64,000 nucleotides of DNA from Prolixibacteraceae bacterium (lineage in GTDB: Bacteria > Bacteroidota > Bacteroidia > Bacteroidales > Prolixibacteraceae): NCBI GenBank assembly GCA_003506435.1, contig DOAQ01000007.1:143158-207157 (forward strand). The letters are read 5' to 3'. Under the pieces are notes generated by a model. It did not search any database. It was not told the DNA's origin and worked only from the letters and a program-made list of their open reading frames with translations. Below, one piece after another: positions 1-8,175 of this stretch. How positions within the stretch are numbered: the stretch's first letter is position 1; each line of letters begins with the position of its first letter. The translations under genes and the position numbers were made by a program.

Positions 1-29
1 CGTGTAGCTTCCTACGTTAGCGGTCAATG
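1..29 (+). repeat. Cassette-border-like element, copy 1
   Basis: The first bases of the window read CGTGTAGCT, four bases, then ACGTTAGCGGTCAATG. The same layout recurs at 1547-1578 (after the ATPase gene) and 3058-3086 (after the Cys-rich gene). It lies just before an accessory gene and is followed by a short inverted repeat, AGCGGT / ACCGCT (19-24 and 42-47). It may be the 3' border of a gene that lies outside the window. Confidence 0.45.
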
Positions 30-189
30 TTAGAGAAGCCAACCGCTGAAATCGCACGAACTTTTGACACGACAAATACCAAATTATACTTGGGGTATCG
101 GGTAATATTTTCACAAAAACGCAATGCCAATAATTATCAAAACTTGTAACTTGTGCAAGTTTTGATAATTCATTTCATATATTTGCCCT

Positions 190-1431
190 ATGACTAACTA
201 CATAAACCGTAAGGAATACATAGACAAACTGCTGTCGTACAAAGATAAAGACCTCATAAAAGTCGTTAGCGGCTTGCGCAGGTCGGGCAAAAGCACTTTG
301 CTGGAACTTTACCGCGAACATTTGCTAAAACAAGGCATCGGCAAACGACAAATGCAATTTTACAATTTTGAATTACCCGAAAATTACTTAGGCAAAACGT
401 GGAGCGATATTTACTTTGAGATAAAGAAAAAATTTCAAACCGACAAAACCAATTATGTTTTTTTGGACGAAGTGCAAAACATACCGCTTTTTGAAAAATT
501 AGTGGATGGGCTTTTTGCTACCGAAAATACCGATGTGTATGTTACAGGGTCAAATGCATTTTTGTTGAGTAGCGAATTAGCAACTTTGCTGAGCGGTCGT
601 TACATAGAAATTTCTATTTTGCCCTTTTCGTTCAAAGAATATTTAACTGCACGCAACTTTGACACGAGCAACAAGTACCTCAATTACGAAGCCTTGTTTT
701 TTGATTACATAAACGAAACTTCATTGCCTAAGGGTGTGGAACTGCGAGAAAGCGGGTTTGATAAAATCTACGAATATCTTGAAGCTATTTACACCACAAT
801 AATTGAAAAAGACATAACTCAACGCCACCAAATAAACGATAAACGTGCTTTTGCTAACATTGTAAAATTTGTGGCTTCCAATATTGGAAATGCACTTTCG
901 CCAAGCAACATTTCCAAAACACTCAAGCAAGATGGACAAAACATACATCACGCCACTGTAGAAAAATACCTGGAATATTTGGTGGAAAGTTTTGTGTTTT
1001 ACAAAGTAAATCGCTTCGATTTGAAAGGCAAAAAACAATTGGCCACACAAGAAAAATACTATTTGGTTGACGCAGGGTTACTTAATATTTTGGCTGGGAA
1101 AGAGCGAATAACCGACAAAGGTCACATTTTAGAAAATATTGTCTATTTGGAATTGTTACGCAGAGGTAACAAAGTTTGGACAGGCACAGCCCGAAACACA
1201 GAAGTGGATTTTGTGTGCAAAACCTCAATAGGCGAAATTGAATACTACCAGGTAGCATGGCAAATGACAGCCGAAAATACTGTAGAACGGGAGTTTGGGG
1301 CATTGGAAAAAATCAACGACAACTACCCGAAGTATTTGCTCACGACAGATTCGTTTACGCAAAACCGAAGCGGAGTAAGACACTTGAACGTATTTAACTG
1401 GTTACTTGGGACAAGCGACAAGCAAGAATAA
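190..1431 (+). CDS. AAA-type ATPase with C-terminal DUF4143
   Basis: A 413-residue predicted ATPase. A Walker A motif (GLRRSGKSTLL, about residues 28-38) and a Walker B-like stretch (YVFLDEVQNI) lie in the first 100 residues, followed by the sensor region VYVTGSNAFLLSSELATLLSGR. The C-terminal half has the DUF4143 layout, with a nuclease-like EVDFVC motif near residue 340. Proteins of this family are common single-gene accessory loci in Bacteroidota; their role is not known. The gene stands alone between two copies of the border element and is AT-rich compared with xseA downstream, which suggests transfer. The family call is firm; the function is not. Confidence 0.85.
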   Translation: MTNYINRKEYIDKLLSYKDKDLIKVVSGLRRSGKSTLLELYREHLLKQGIGKRQMQFYNFELPENYLGKTWSDIYFEIKKKFQTDKTNYVFLDEVQNIPLFEKLVDGLFATENTDVYVTGSNAFLLSSELATLLSGRYIEISILPFSFKEYLTARNFDTSNKYLNYEALFFDYINETSLPKGVELRESGFDKIYEYLEAIYTTIIEKDITQRHQINDKRAFANIVKFVASNIGNALSPSNISKTLKQDGQNIHHATVEKYLEYLVESFVFYKVNRFDLKGKKQLATQEKYYLVDAGLLNILAGKERITDKGHILENIVYLELLRRGNKVWTGTARNTEVDFVCKTSIGEIEYYQVAWQMTAENTVEREFGALEKINDNYPKYLLTTDSFTQNRSGVRHLNVFNWLLGTSDKQE

Positions 1432-1546
1432 CCACTGGTGACAACAGCAAAATACCCGAAAGCCAGACTTTAGTGCTTCGTTGACAGGAAGCCCCGAGTG
1501 AAAAGCAACTCTTAGTAGGAGGTTCATCGGGTGAACTCGCGCCCTG

Positions 1547-1578
1547 CATGTAGCTACGGAACGTTAGCAGCCATATTG
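1547..1578 (+). repeat. Cassette-border-like element, copy 2
   Basis: CATGTAGCT, five bases, then ACGTTAGCAGCCATATTG. It matches copies 1 and 3 in order and spacing, is preceded by CCCTG as copy 3 is by GCCTG, and lies about 115 bases after the stop of the upstream gene. Confidence 0.45.
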
Positions 1579-1708
1579 AGTCGTACAAGTGATTGATAAA
1601 ATATTTTCCCTTAGAAGATTAGAATTCCAAAAAATATAATTGAGTAACATTTATTTTAACTAAACAGAAATATTTATTTTTGCGATTCTATAATTTGAAA
1701 ACGAAAAA

Positions 1709-1879
1709 ATGAGTACTGTATTAAAATTTGTAATTAAAGCATAGTTAACCTCAGAAAACCACAGGTTAATGTTTCAGTCGTTCGGAAATTTTATTCTGGA
1801 GTTGGTTGATATTGCTTTAAATGAAAGAAATTCAGCATTTAAATTAAATAAAAATAATGCTGATTTTCAATCGGAATAA
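1709..1879 (+). pseudogene. Short frame broken by one in-frame TAG
   Basis: An ATG at 1709 opens a 57-codon frame that ends in TAA at 1877-1879 and has a single internal TAG at 1742-1744. The part after the stop (LTSENHRLMFQSFGNF onward) has ordinary amino-acid composition. It may be a small gene killed by a point mutation, the tail of a larger lost gene, or chance in AT-rich DNA. No family is recognised. Confidence 0.25.
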
Positions 1880-1896
1880 ATACAAACATTTTAATT

Positions 1897-2379
1897 ATGA
1901 GCTTAAAAAATAAAAATCAAATTATAGGTTATTTATTGACCCTATTTATACTATTGGCATTATTGAATAGTGCCTATTTTTTCTTATTCGTCGTAAAACT
2001 TGGGTTTTGTAAATGGCTTGCATTCAACGCATGTTCACTTTCCATTGTCACATACCTGATATGTTTTATTTGCTTTCAGATTACAAAAAAAGATTTCTTT
2101 CTTGCAATCGCGTTAGTTCCGCTATACTATTATGGTACAATGGGTTTATTTATTACTCCATGGAACGCAACCAATATGATTGCACAAATTACCCACATTA
2201 TCATCACACTAAATGTGATTTGGATATTGTTTGTGCTGCTGAAAGGGTCCAAATATGAGTCTTTAGGCAAAGGACTGCTAATAGGAATACTTGTTTTTGT
2301 GCCTGTATTTGCTGTGATACAAAGTTATTCACAATTGCACATGGCTGAATTTATGCAAATGCTTCAAAAAGTCCAATAA
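1897..2379 (+). CDS. Small multi-pass membrane protein, unknown function
   Basis: A 160-residue protein made almost wholly of hydrophobic helices. Four to five membrane segments are visible: about residues 10-32, 38-60, 65-88, 96-115 and 124-145. I recognise no family. A hairpin terminator follows the stop directly, so it is probably a one-gene unit inside the AT-rich accessory stretch. The ATG at 1897 follows an AT-rich leader with no Shine-Dalgarno sequence, which is normal for the phylum. Confidence 0.65.
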   Translation: MSLKNKNQIIGYLLTLFILLALLNSAYFFLFVVKLGFCKWLAFNACSLSIVTYLICFICFQITKKDFFLAIALVPLYYYGTMGLFITPWNATNMIAQITHIIITLNVIWILFVLLKGSKYESLGKGLLIGILVFVPVFAVIQSYSQLHMAEFMQMLQKVQ

Positions 2380-2389
2380 ATCTGTATTT

Positions 2390-2425
2390 ACAATTCTCCT
2401 CTCAATTTGCGGGGAGAATTGTTTT
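2390..2425 (+). terminator. Rho-independent terminator
   Basis: ACAATTCTCC (2390-2399) pairs perfectly with GGAGAATTGT (2413-2422) across a 13-base loop and runs into TTTT. It lies 10 bases after the membrane-protein stop codon. Confidence 0.75.
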
Positions 2426-2462
2426 AAAAATTAAATTTTGTTGAATTAAAAAATCACATACG

Positions 2463-3008
2463 ATGTTCGATATAAGAAAAATTCAGGAACAAGTGATATA
2501 TAATGCCGTAAAAGCGGAGAGCAATGACACAATGGCTCAGAAAATTGTAAACGGAAATCAAAAAAATAATCCGGCATGGGTGAAAAACACCATGAAAAGA
2601 TTGGAAAATAATTTCGATAAATCAACTGTTAAAAAAATCAGGATGAGTTGCCAATGTGGTTATGGAATGGACGAGAAATTAGCCTTACTAAAGGAACTTG
2701 TTGTGTCGTCCTCCAGTTTGGAAGAATTTGCCAACCACGACAAGGCAAAAACTGCCGGATTATCCTATCACGATAATGAACTTTACTTACAGTTCCCTTT
2801 TTGTCCGTGTCCGATGCTTGCCGAAGTAGATAAATTAGAAACAAATACCTGGTGCCAATGCACAACCGGTTATAGTAAAATTATTTTTGAGAAAGCTTTT
2901 GGATGTAAAGTAGATGTCGAATTGATGAAGAGTGTAAAAATGGGGGATGAAATTTGTCTTATGAAGATTATTCCTCTCAAATCAATTCAGTTCGGATTTA
3001 CAAATTAA
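2463..3008 (+). CDS. Cys-rich protein, possibly DUF6144-like
   Basis: A 181-residue soluble protein with a helical N-terminal half and three Cys clusters: CQCGYG (about 63-68), FCPCPM (about 118-123) and WCQCTTGY (about 136-143). Clusters spaced like this suggest binding of a metal or Fe-S centre. It resembles the DUF6144 / L-2-amino-thiazoline-hydrolase-like group, but I hold that weakly. No signal peptide is visible. It lies between the terminator at 2390-2425 and the border element at 3058-3086, so it may travel as a cassette. Confidence 0.6.
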   Translation: MFDIRKIQEQVIYNAVKAESNDTMAQKIVNGNQKNNPAWVKNTMKRLENNFDKSTVKKIRMSCQCGYGMDEKLALLKELVVSSSSLEEFANHDKAKTAGLSYHDNELYLQFPFCPCPMLAEVDKLETNTWCQCTTGYSKIIFEKAFGCKVDVELMKSVKMGDEICLMKIIPLKSIQFGFTN

Positions 3009-3021
3009 TACGACTGCCAGT

Positions 3022-3052
3022 CGGGTAGCCCACCCTATGAGCAGGCTACCCG
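3022..3052 (+). repeat. Inverted repeat after the Cys-rich gene
   Basis: CGGGTAGCC (3022-3030) and GGCTACCCG (3044-3052) form a perfect 9-bp stem with a 13-base loop. No T-tract follows, so it is not a typical terminator. It runs straight into the third border-like element and may be part of it. Confidence 0.6.
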
Positions 3053-3057
3053 GCCTG

Positions 3058-3086
3058 CGTGTAGTTGGAAGACGACGAGGCCATTG
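3058..3086 (+). repeat. Cassette-border-like element, copy 3
   Basis: CGTGTAGTT, five bases, then ACGACGAGGCCATTG. The left block and the right end agree with copies 1 and 2; GTTAG is degraded to GACGAG. It ends 35 bases before the next gene. A further weak relative with similar GC-rich text lies at about 3862-3920. Confidence 0.4.
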
Positions 3087-3121
3087 AAAGAAACAGTATT
3101 CAAAATTAAAAAATTAGCAAA

Positions 3122-3847
3122 ATGACAACATTGGTAGTAGGAGCAAGTGGTGCAACAGGAAAACAGTTAGTAGAGCAACTGTTGCTTATGGGACAAAACG
3201 TTAAGGTAATTGTTCGTCCGTTGACAAAAACACACGACACCTGGAATAACAATGACAAAATATCAATAATCAGAGCCGATATCTCAGAAATAACTGTAGA
3301 CGAGATGGCAAATTATATAAAAGATTGTCAGTCGGTTGCCTCTTGTCTTGGACACAATTTGACGTTGAAAGGCATTTTCGGAAAACCAAGAAAATTAGTA
3401 ACAAATGCTGTTAAACTGCTTTGTACTGCAATTACGAAAAATTCGCCGGAAAAGACCGTTAAGTTTGTCTTAATGAATACCGTTGGAAACAGGAACAGAG
3501 ATTTAAACGAACCCATTTCAGTCGGACAGAAATTAGTAATGGGGGTAATTCGCTTAATCGTACCGCCACAATCAGACAATGAAAAAGCAGCAGATTTTTT
3601 AAGATTGAGCATTGGTCAAAAAAATACATTTATTAGATGGGTCGCTGTCCGACCAGATACGTTACTAAATGAAGACAGCGTAACCGAATACGAGTTATAC
3701 ACCTCGCCAATAAGGAGCGCCCTTTTTAATCCGGGCAAAACCAGTAGAATAAATGTCGGGCATTTTATGGCTAAACTAATCACAGAAAATAACCTGTGGG
3801 AAAAATGGGAAGGGAAAATGCCTGTGATTTATAATAAAGCAAATTAG
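3122..3847 (+). CDS. NAD(P)-binding Rossmann protein (atypical SDR)
   Basis: A 241-residue protein starting with the nucleotide-binding motif VVGASGATGKQ (residues 5-15). A mid-domain Asp-rich turn (IRADISE) and an active-site-like region FVLMNTVGNRNRD follow, as in the NmrA/HTATIP2-type NAD(P)H-binding proteins. The substrate is unknown. It is the last gene of the accessory stretch, in a one-gene setting after a border element. A distant counterpart of the same fold is encoded at 63312-63977. Confidence 0.75.
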   Translation: MTTLVVGASGATGKQLVEQLLLMGQNVKVIVRPLTKTHDTWNNNDKISIIRADISEITVDEMANYIKDCQSVASCLGHNLTLKGIFGKPRKLVTNAVKLLCTAITKNSPEKTVKFVLMNTVGNRNRDLNEPISVGQKLVMGVIRLIVPPQSDNEKAADFLRLSIGQKNTFIRWVAVRPDTLLNEDSVTEYELYTSPIRSALFNPGKTSRINVGHFMAKLITENNLWEKWEGKMPVIYNKAN

Positions 3848-4019
3848 GAGAAAGAACACAACAGCCTACAATAAACAGTACTTTAAGCGGTGCGCAGCGC
3901 CCGGCGAGGTAGTTAAAAACAGAATCGGGTAAATGTCGGACCGAGAAACGTATCCCTTTGCTTTTGACTGCGCAGTAGTTTATATTTCGGAAAATTGTAT
4001 TTTCGGTAAAAATCTGTGT

Positions 4020-5663
4020 ATGCTTCGACGGGCCGTTTATATCGTTTTCCTGTTGCTTTTTTCAAAGGTTCTGCTGGCTCAATCCCCGGGAGAAAGCTAT
4101 CATTGGATCGAATTTACCGATAAAAACGGAACCGAATATTCAATTGACCAGCCCAAAAAATTTTTATCACAACGAGCTATTGACCGCCGCAAAAGGCAGA
4201 ATATTGAAATTGACGAAACGGACCTGCCGGTTTCCAAAGCATATACCGACAGTTTGCAGTCGATGGGTTTCATGATCATGCATACTTCAAAATGGTTGAA
4301 CGGCTGCACGATTGCCTCCAGCGATCCCATGCTGATTAATCAACTTTCAAAAATCAATTTTATTTCTTCGTTCCAACTCAGCAAACCGGCCATTCAGAAA
4401 AAATCAGCCATCATCAAATTTGAAAAAGCCGAAATTTGGAAGGAAACTATCGATTCAACATATTACGGAGCTTCGCTCGTCCAAATTGCCCAGATGAACG
4501 GACTGACACTGCATCAACAAGGTTTTCGCGGCAAAGGATTACACATTGCAGTACTCGACAATGGTTTTCTGAATTCCAACCAGATTGCCGCTTTCGATAG
4601 TCTATGGCTAAATGAAAGAATTGCTGCATTCCGCGATTTTGTAAATCCCGGCGGAAATGTCTTTCAGGAAGGAGGACACGGAACCAATGTACTGTCAGCT
4701 ATGGGAGCCTGTTTACCGCAACAATTAATTGGTACGGCGCCGGATGCTTCCTACTATCTTTTACGAACAGAAGACGACGGTTCAGAATATATTATTGAGG
4801 AAGACAACTGGGTTGCCGGCGCTGAATATGCCGACAGCCTTGGAGCCGATATTGTCAACTCGTCGCTGGGCTATGCTTTTTTCGATGACCCGTCAACGGA
4901 CCACACGTATGCCGATATGGACGGACAAACCACGCGGGTTACAAAGGCGGCAAACATGGCTTCGGCAAAAGGAATACTGGTTTGCAACAGCGCCGGAAAC
5001 GAAGGAAATAAATCATGGCATTACATCATTGCGCCTTCTGATGGCGACCGGGTGATGGCTGTCGGGGCCGTCGATTCAAAAGGTGCACCCGCCAGTTTTA
5101 CTTCGTTTGGCCCGGCATCCGACGGCGACATAAAACCCAATGTTTCGGCAATGGGCGTTTCCGCAGCCCTGACCGAAACTTCAGGGGAAATCGTACGATC
5201 GAACGGAACTTCCTTTTCGTCGCCCCTGCTGGCCGGTATGGCAGCCTGTTTATGGCAGGCTTTTCCGCACGCAACGTCCGCAGAAATAAAAGAAGCCATT
5301 GAGCAAAGCGGAAGCCTTTTTGCTTCGCCAGATAATCGCCTGGGGTACGGAATTCCCGATTTCGGCATGGCCATGTATCTACTTCTGAAAAAATATTTGC
5401 CCGACGAACTGAAGAATGCCGACTGGCATGTGTTTCCCAACCCGATATCCGACCGGTTGCAAATTCTTTGGCTCCACGAAAAAATGTTCAGCGAATGCCG
5501 CGTGCAACTGATTTCGACCCGGGGAAATCTTTCGTTCGACCGCATTTTTCCTGAAAGTAGCCGGATTAATTTATCGAATCTTGCTAACTTGCCTTCCGGT
5601 TTATTGATCCTGAAACTGACTTCAGAAGAAAAAACTACAACATTTAAAATCGTCAAACGCTAA
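4020..5663 (+). CDS. Secreted S8 (subtilisin-like) peptidase with T9SS tail
   Basis: An export-targeted serine protease. I place the start at 4020, since it gives a clean signal peptide (MLRRAVYIVFLLLFSKVLLAQ); an in-frame ATG at 3933 would bury it. The catalytic triad is visible: Asp in IAVLDNGF, His in GGHGTNVLSA, Ser in NGTSFSSPLLAG, with the oxyanion Asn in NSAGNEGN. The last ~80 residues (from WHVFPNPISD to FKIVKR) have the type A sorting-domain form read by the type IX system, so the protein is likely secreted across the outer membrane or anchored on the surface. The xseA start follows 7 bases after its stop. Confidence 0.9.
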   Translation: MLRRAVYIVFLLLFSKVLLAQSPGESYHWIEFTDKNGTEYSIDQPKKFLSQRAIDRRKRQNIEIDETDLPVSKAYTDSLQSMGFMIMHTSKWLNGCTIASSDPMLINQLSKINFISSFQLSKPAIQKKSAIIKFEKAEIWKETIDSTYYGASLVQIAQMNGLTLHQQGFRGKGLHIAVLDNGFLNSNQIAAFDSLWLNERIAAFRDFVNPGGNVFQEGGHGTNVLSAMGACLPQQLIGTAPDASYYLLRTEDDGSEYIIEEDNWVAGAEYADSLGADIVNSSLGYAFFDDPSTDHTYADMDGQTTRVTKAANMASAKGILVCNSAGNEGNKSWHYIIAPSDGDRVMAVGAVDSKGAPASFTSFGPASDGDIKPNVSAMGVSAALTETSGEIVRSNGTSFSSPLLAGMAACLWQAFPHATSAEIKEAIEQSGSLFASPDNRLGYGIPDFGMAMYLLLKKYLPDELKNADWHVFPNPISDRLQILWLHEKMFSECRVQLISTRGNLSFDRIFPESSRINLSNLANLPSGLLILKLTSEEKTTTFKIVKR

Positions 5664-5670
5664 CGAACAG

Positions 5671-7119
5671 ATGGACAGTCCGCAGCTTTCACTTTCCGAA
5701 CTTCAGGGCATGATAAAAAATGCAATGGAGCTTGCGTTGCCCGATTCGTACTGGGTGAGGGCAGAGATCAGTGAACTGACCGTCAACCGCAGCGGACACT
5801 GCTATCTCGACCTGATTGAGACTGACAGCGCCAACAACATCACAGCGCGGGTGCGGGCAACCATCTGGTCGTACACTTTCCGGATGCTGAAACCGTATTT
5901 CGAAAGTACCACAGGGCAATTGTTTTCCGAAGGAATAAAAGTATTGCTGAACGCCAAAGTGGAATACCACGAGGTGTATGGCTTGAGCCTGAACGTTCGC
6001 GACATTGACCCTACGTATACACTGGGCGACATGGCACAGCAACGGCGTGTGATTATTGCCCGTCTGGAGGAAGAGGGCATTTTCGATATGAACAAAGAGC
6101 TGGAGTTGCCGCTGGTACCGCAACGGGTTGCTATCATCTCCTCTCCCACTGCCGCGGGTTTGCAGGATTTTATCGACCAACTGCACAACAACCCGCAACG
6201 GATAAAATTTTACACAAAACTGTTCCCGGCCGTCATGCAGGGAAAGGAAGCTCCGGCCAGTATCATTCAGGCGCTTGACCGTATTTTTGAATACGAAGAG
6301 TTTTTCGATGCGGTGGCCATCATCCGCGGAGGAGGTGCACAAGTCGATTTGGTGGCATTTGATAATTACGATCTGGCATTTCACATCACCCAGTTTCCGC
6401 TTCCTGTAATCACCGGAATCGGGCACGACAAGGACGACTCGGTAGCCGACCTGGTGGCGCACACGCGCCTGAAAACCCCGACTGCCGTTGCCGAATTCCT
6501 GATTTCGACTGTTGAAGAATTTACATCGTATCTGGCTGAACTGGAACAACAGTTTGTTGATGCAGTGAACGACCGCTTGCAGGAAAACCGCGAACAGCTC
6601 AACAATCTGCTCAATTCCATCAGCGGACTGGCTCGCATGAGAATAAAAGATGAACAGCAGCTTCTCCAAATTTCAGAGTTGAAGCTGAAAACCGGACTGG
6701 AAAGTTATTTTCAGGAAAAGAAAAATGCGTTTCATCTGCTGGCTTCTGAAATAAAATCGTCAACCGGCATATTTATCCGTCACCGGCAAAATTTGCTTGC
6801 CCGATCGGTTGAGAAAACCCGGTTCAGCACAAAAACAATCAACTGGAAGAAAGGAAACGAACTGAAAACGATCCGGCATGAATTAAAATACAAAGTTGAA
6901 GACAAACTGAAATTTGAAAACCAGCAGATGCTCCGGCTTCAGGAAACACTCCGGCTGGTCGATCCGCAACAAATACTGAAACGCGGATTTTCGCTGACCT
7001 ATAAAAACGGCAAACTATTGAAATCAGTTGAACAACTTGCCAAAGGCGACCGGATTGAAACCCGTCTTGCCGACGGAACTCTGGAAAGCAATATTCAACT
7101 CATAACTCAAAACTCATAA
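5671..7119 (+). CDS. xseA: Exodeoxyribonuclease VII large subunit
   Basis: A 482-residue catalytic subunit of the ATP-independent single-strand exonuclease. The N-terminal OB fold (residues ~5-105, with SYWVRAEISELTVNRSGHCY) is followed by the catalytic core with RVAIISSPTAAGLQDF and VAIIRGGGAQVDL, then GIGHDKDDSVADLVAH and a long C-terminal coiled coil (about 275-400). It ends with the usual QILKRGFSLTYKNG segment. xseB starts 10 bases downstream, so the two subunits are made together. Confidence 0.97.
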   Translation: MDSPQLSLSELQGMIKNAMELALPDSYWVRAEISELTVNRSGHCYLDLIETDSANNITARVRATIWSYTFRMLKPYFESTTGQLFSEGIKVLLNAKVEYHEVYGLSLNVRDIDPTYTLGDMAQQRRVIIARLEEEGIFDMNKELELPLVPQRVAIISSPTAAGLQDFIDQLHNNPQRIKFYTKLFPAVMQGKEAPASIIQALDRIFEYEEFFDAVAIIRGGGAQVDLVAFDNYDLAFHITQFPLPVITGIGHDKDDSVADLVAHTRLKTPTAVAEFLISTVEEFTSYLAELEQQFVDAVNDRLQENREQLNNLLNSISGLARMRIKDEQQLLQISELKLKTGLESYFQEKKNAFHLLASEIKSSTGIFIRHRQNLLARSVEKTRFSTKTINWKKGNELKTIRHELKYKVEDKLKFENQQMLRLQETLRLVDPQQILKRGFSLTYKNGKLLKSVEQLAKGDRIETRLADGTLESNIQLITQNS

Positions 7120-7129
7120 CTCATAAAAT

Positions 7130-7333
7130 ATGGCTACCAAAAAAATTTCATACAAGGAAGCAATTACCGAGATTGAAGATATTCTCGAAAAAATTGAAAA
7201 CGACGAACTCGACGTGGATGAACTGTCGGAAAAGGTAAAACAAGTTTCGGCGCTGATAAAAATCTGCAAAGACAAACTGCAAAAGACGGAAGAAGAAGTG
7301 GAGAAGATTTTGGAAGAGATGGAAGACAAATGA
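7130..7333 (+). CDS. xseB: Exodeoxyribonuclease VII small subunit
   Basis: A 67-residue all-helical, highly acidic protein. The YKEAITEIEDILEKIEN start and the spaced D-L-D-E-L-S-E-K-V heptads are those of XseB, which wraps the coiled coil of XseA. The size is normal for the family. It follows xseA directly; the spacer holds an AACTCATAA-type heptamer run. Confidence 0.95.
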   Translation: MATKKISYKEAITEIEDILEKIENDELDVDELSEKVKQVSALIKICKDKLQKTEEEVEKILEEMEDK

Positions 7334-7341
7334 TCGATATC

Positions 7342-7369
7342 CGATTTACGATTTACGATTTACGATTTT
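7342..7369 (+). repeat. Tandem heptamer repeat (CGATTTA)
   Basis: Three perfect CGATTTA units and a fourth ending in T lie 8 bases after the xseB stop. A second heptamer family (AACTCAT/AACTCAA) occurs at 7099-7128 over the xseA end, and a degenerate trace at about 15000-15020 before nuoL. Confidence 0.8.
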
Positions 7370-7407
7370 TTGACGAAATCTGACCTTTCATTAACTCAAT
7401 AAAAACC

Positions 7408-8097
7408 ATGAAGCACATTTTTTCGATTGCTATTATTGTATTGTTCTGTATGAACACAATGGCACAACAAACCCATCAGACCTTTAAAACCTGTAACGAA
7501 CTTTCGTACCTGCTTTCATTGCCCGACGGTTATTCTGCCGATGGCCAGGCTTCCCCTCTTTTACTGTTTTTACACGGTTCAGGAGAACGGGGCAGCGAAC
7601 TTGAAAAAGTAAAAGCCTGGGGACCTCCGAAGCTGATTGCCGAAGGAACAAAATTGCCATTCATCGTGGTATCTCCGCAATGTCCGACCGGACAACGTTG
7701 GGATATTTATGTATTGAAACAACTTCTCGACGACTTGGTAAAAACATATAATGTCGATAAAACCCGTATTTACCTGACCGGCCTCAGCATGGGCGGTTAT
7801 GGTACCTGGGCGCTGGCAACAGCTTTTCCTGAATATTTTGCAGCCATTGTTCCCGTCTGCGGCGGTGGCGACCCGCAATCGGCGTATCGTATCAAAGATA
7901 TTCCATGCCAGATTTTTCATGGGAAGCTGGACAAAGCCGTGCCCGAACAGCGTTCTGCAGAAATGGTTGAAGCCCTGAAAAAACTGGGCGCTGACGTAAA
8001 ATATACCGTCCTTCCCGAGGGCGACCATCAGGCTTCGTGGATATATGCCTACAACGAAGCCGATTTATGGAACTGGTTTTTAAGTCATAAAAAATAA
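7408..8097 (+). CDS. Secreted alpha/beta-hydrolase (esterase/phospholipase type)
   Basis: A 229-residue hydrolase with a signal peptide (MKHIFSIAIIVLFCMNTMAQ). The oxyanion region FLHGSGERGSE, the nucleophile elbow GLSMGGYGTW, an Asp in HGKLDKAVPEQ and a His in EGDHQASW give the full catalytic set. This is the short carboxylesterase/PHB-depolymerase-like form often attached to polysaccharide-degrading systems as an acetyl or feruloyl esterase. The substrate cannot be read from sequence. It is a periplasmic or surface protein. It follows xseB after a 74-base spacer holding the heptamer repeat. Confidence 0.85.
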   Translation: MKHIFSIAIIVLFCMNTMAQQTHQTFKTCNELSYLLSLPDGYSADGQASPLLLFLHGSGERGSELEKVKAWGPPKLIAEGTKLPFIVVSPQCPTGQRWDIYVLKQLLDDLVKTYNVDKTRIYLTGLSMGGYGTWALATAFPEYFAAIVPVCGGGDPQSAYRIKDIPCQIFHGKLDKAVPEQRSAEMVEALKKLGADVKYTVLPEGDHQASWIYAYNEADLWNWFLSHKK

Positions 8098-8140
8098 GAA
8101 TCACGCTAAGCCGCCAGGTCACAAAGGGAAAATAAAAATT

Positions 8141-8148
8141 TATCTTTG
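8141..8148 (+). promoter_or_regulatory. Bacteroidota -7 box before deoC
   Basis: TATCTTTG matches TAnnTTTG exactly, followed by CGCC, 27 bases before the deoC start codon. No clear -33 TTTG box is seen. Confidence 0.55.
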
Positions 8149-8175
8149 CGCCTTCGCGAGAAAAACAGTTAAGAT

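Larger units (their letters stand above)
1432..1896. other. Gene-free stretch after the ATPase gene
   Basis: Holds the second border-like element (1547-1578), a small hairpin GTTCA/TGAAC near 1521-1535, and a 57-codon frame interrupted by one stop (1709-1879). No intact gene or RNA is recognised. Confidence 0.5.

Noticed and set aside
1..3930. A classic integron array.
   Set aside because: The repeated element lacks the GTTRRRY core and a paired RYYYAAC, and no tyrosine integrase is seen. Reported only as cassette-like.
5689..6669. A 326-codon reverse-strand frame opposite xseA.
   Set aside because: It lies wholly inside xseA, which has every family motif. The antisense product is Cys/His-rich without any domain. 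It is a shadow of codon bias.
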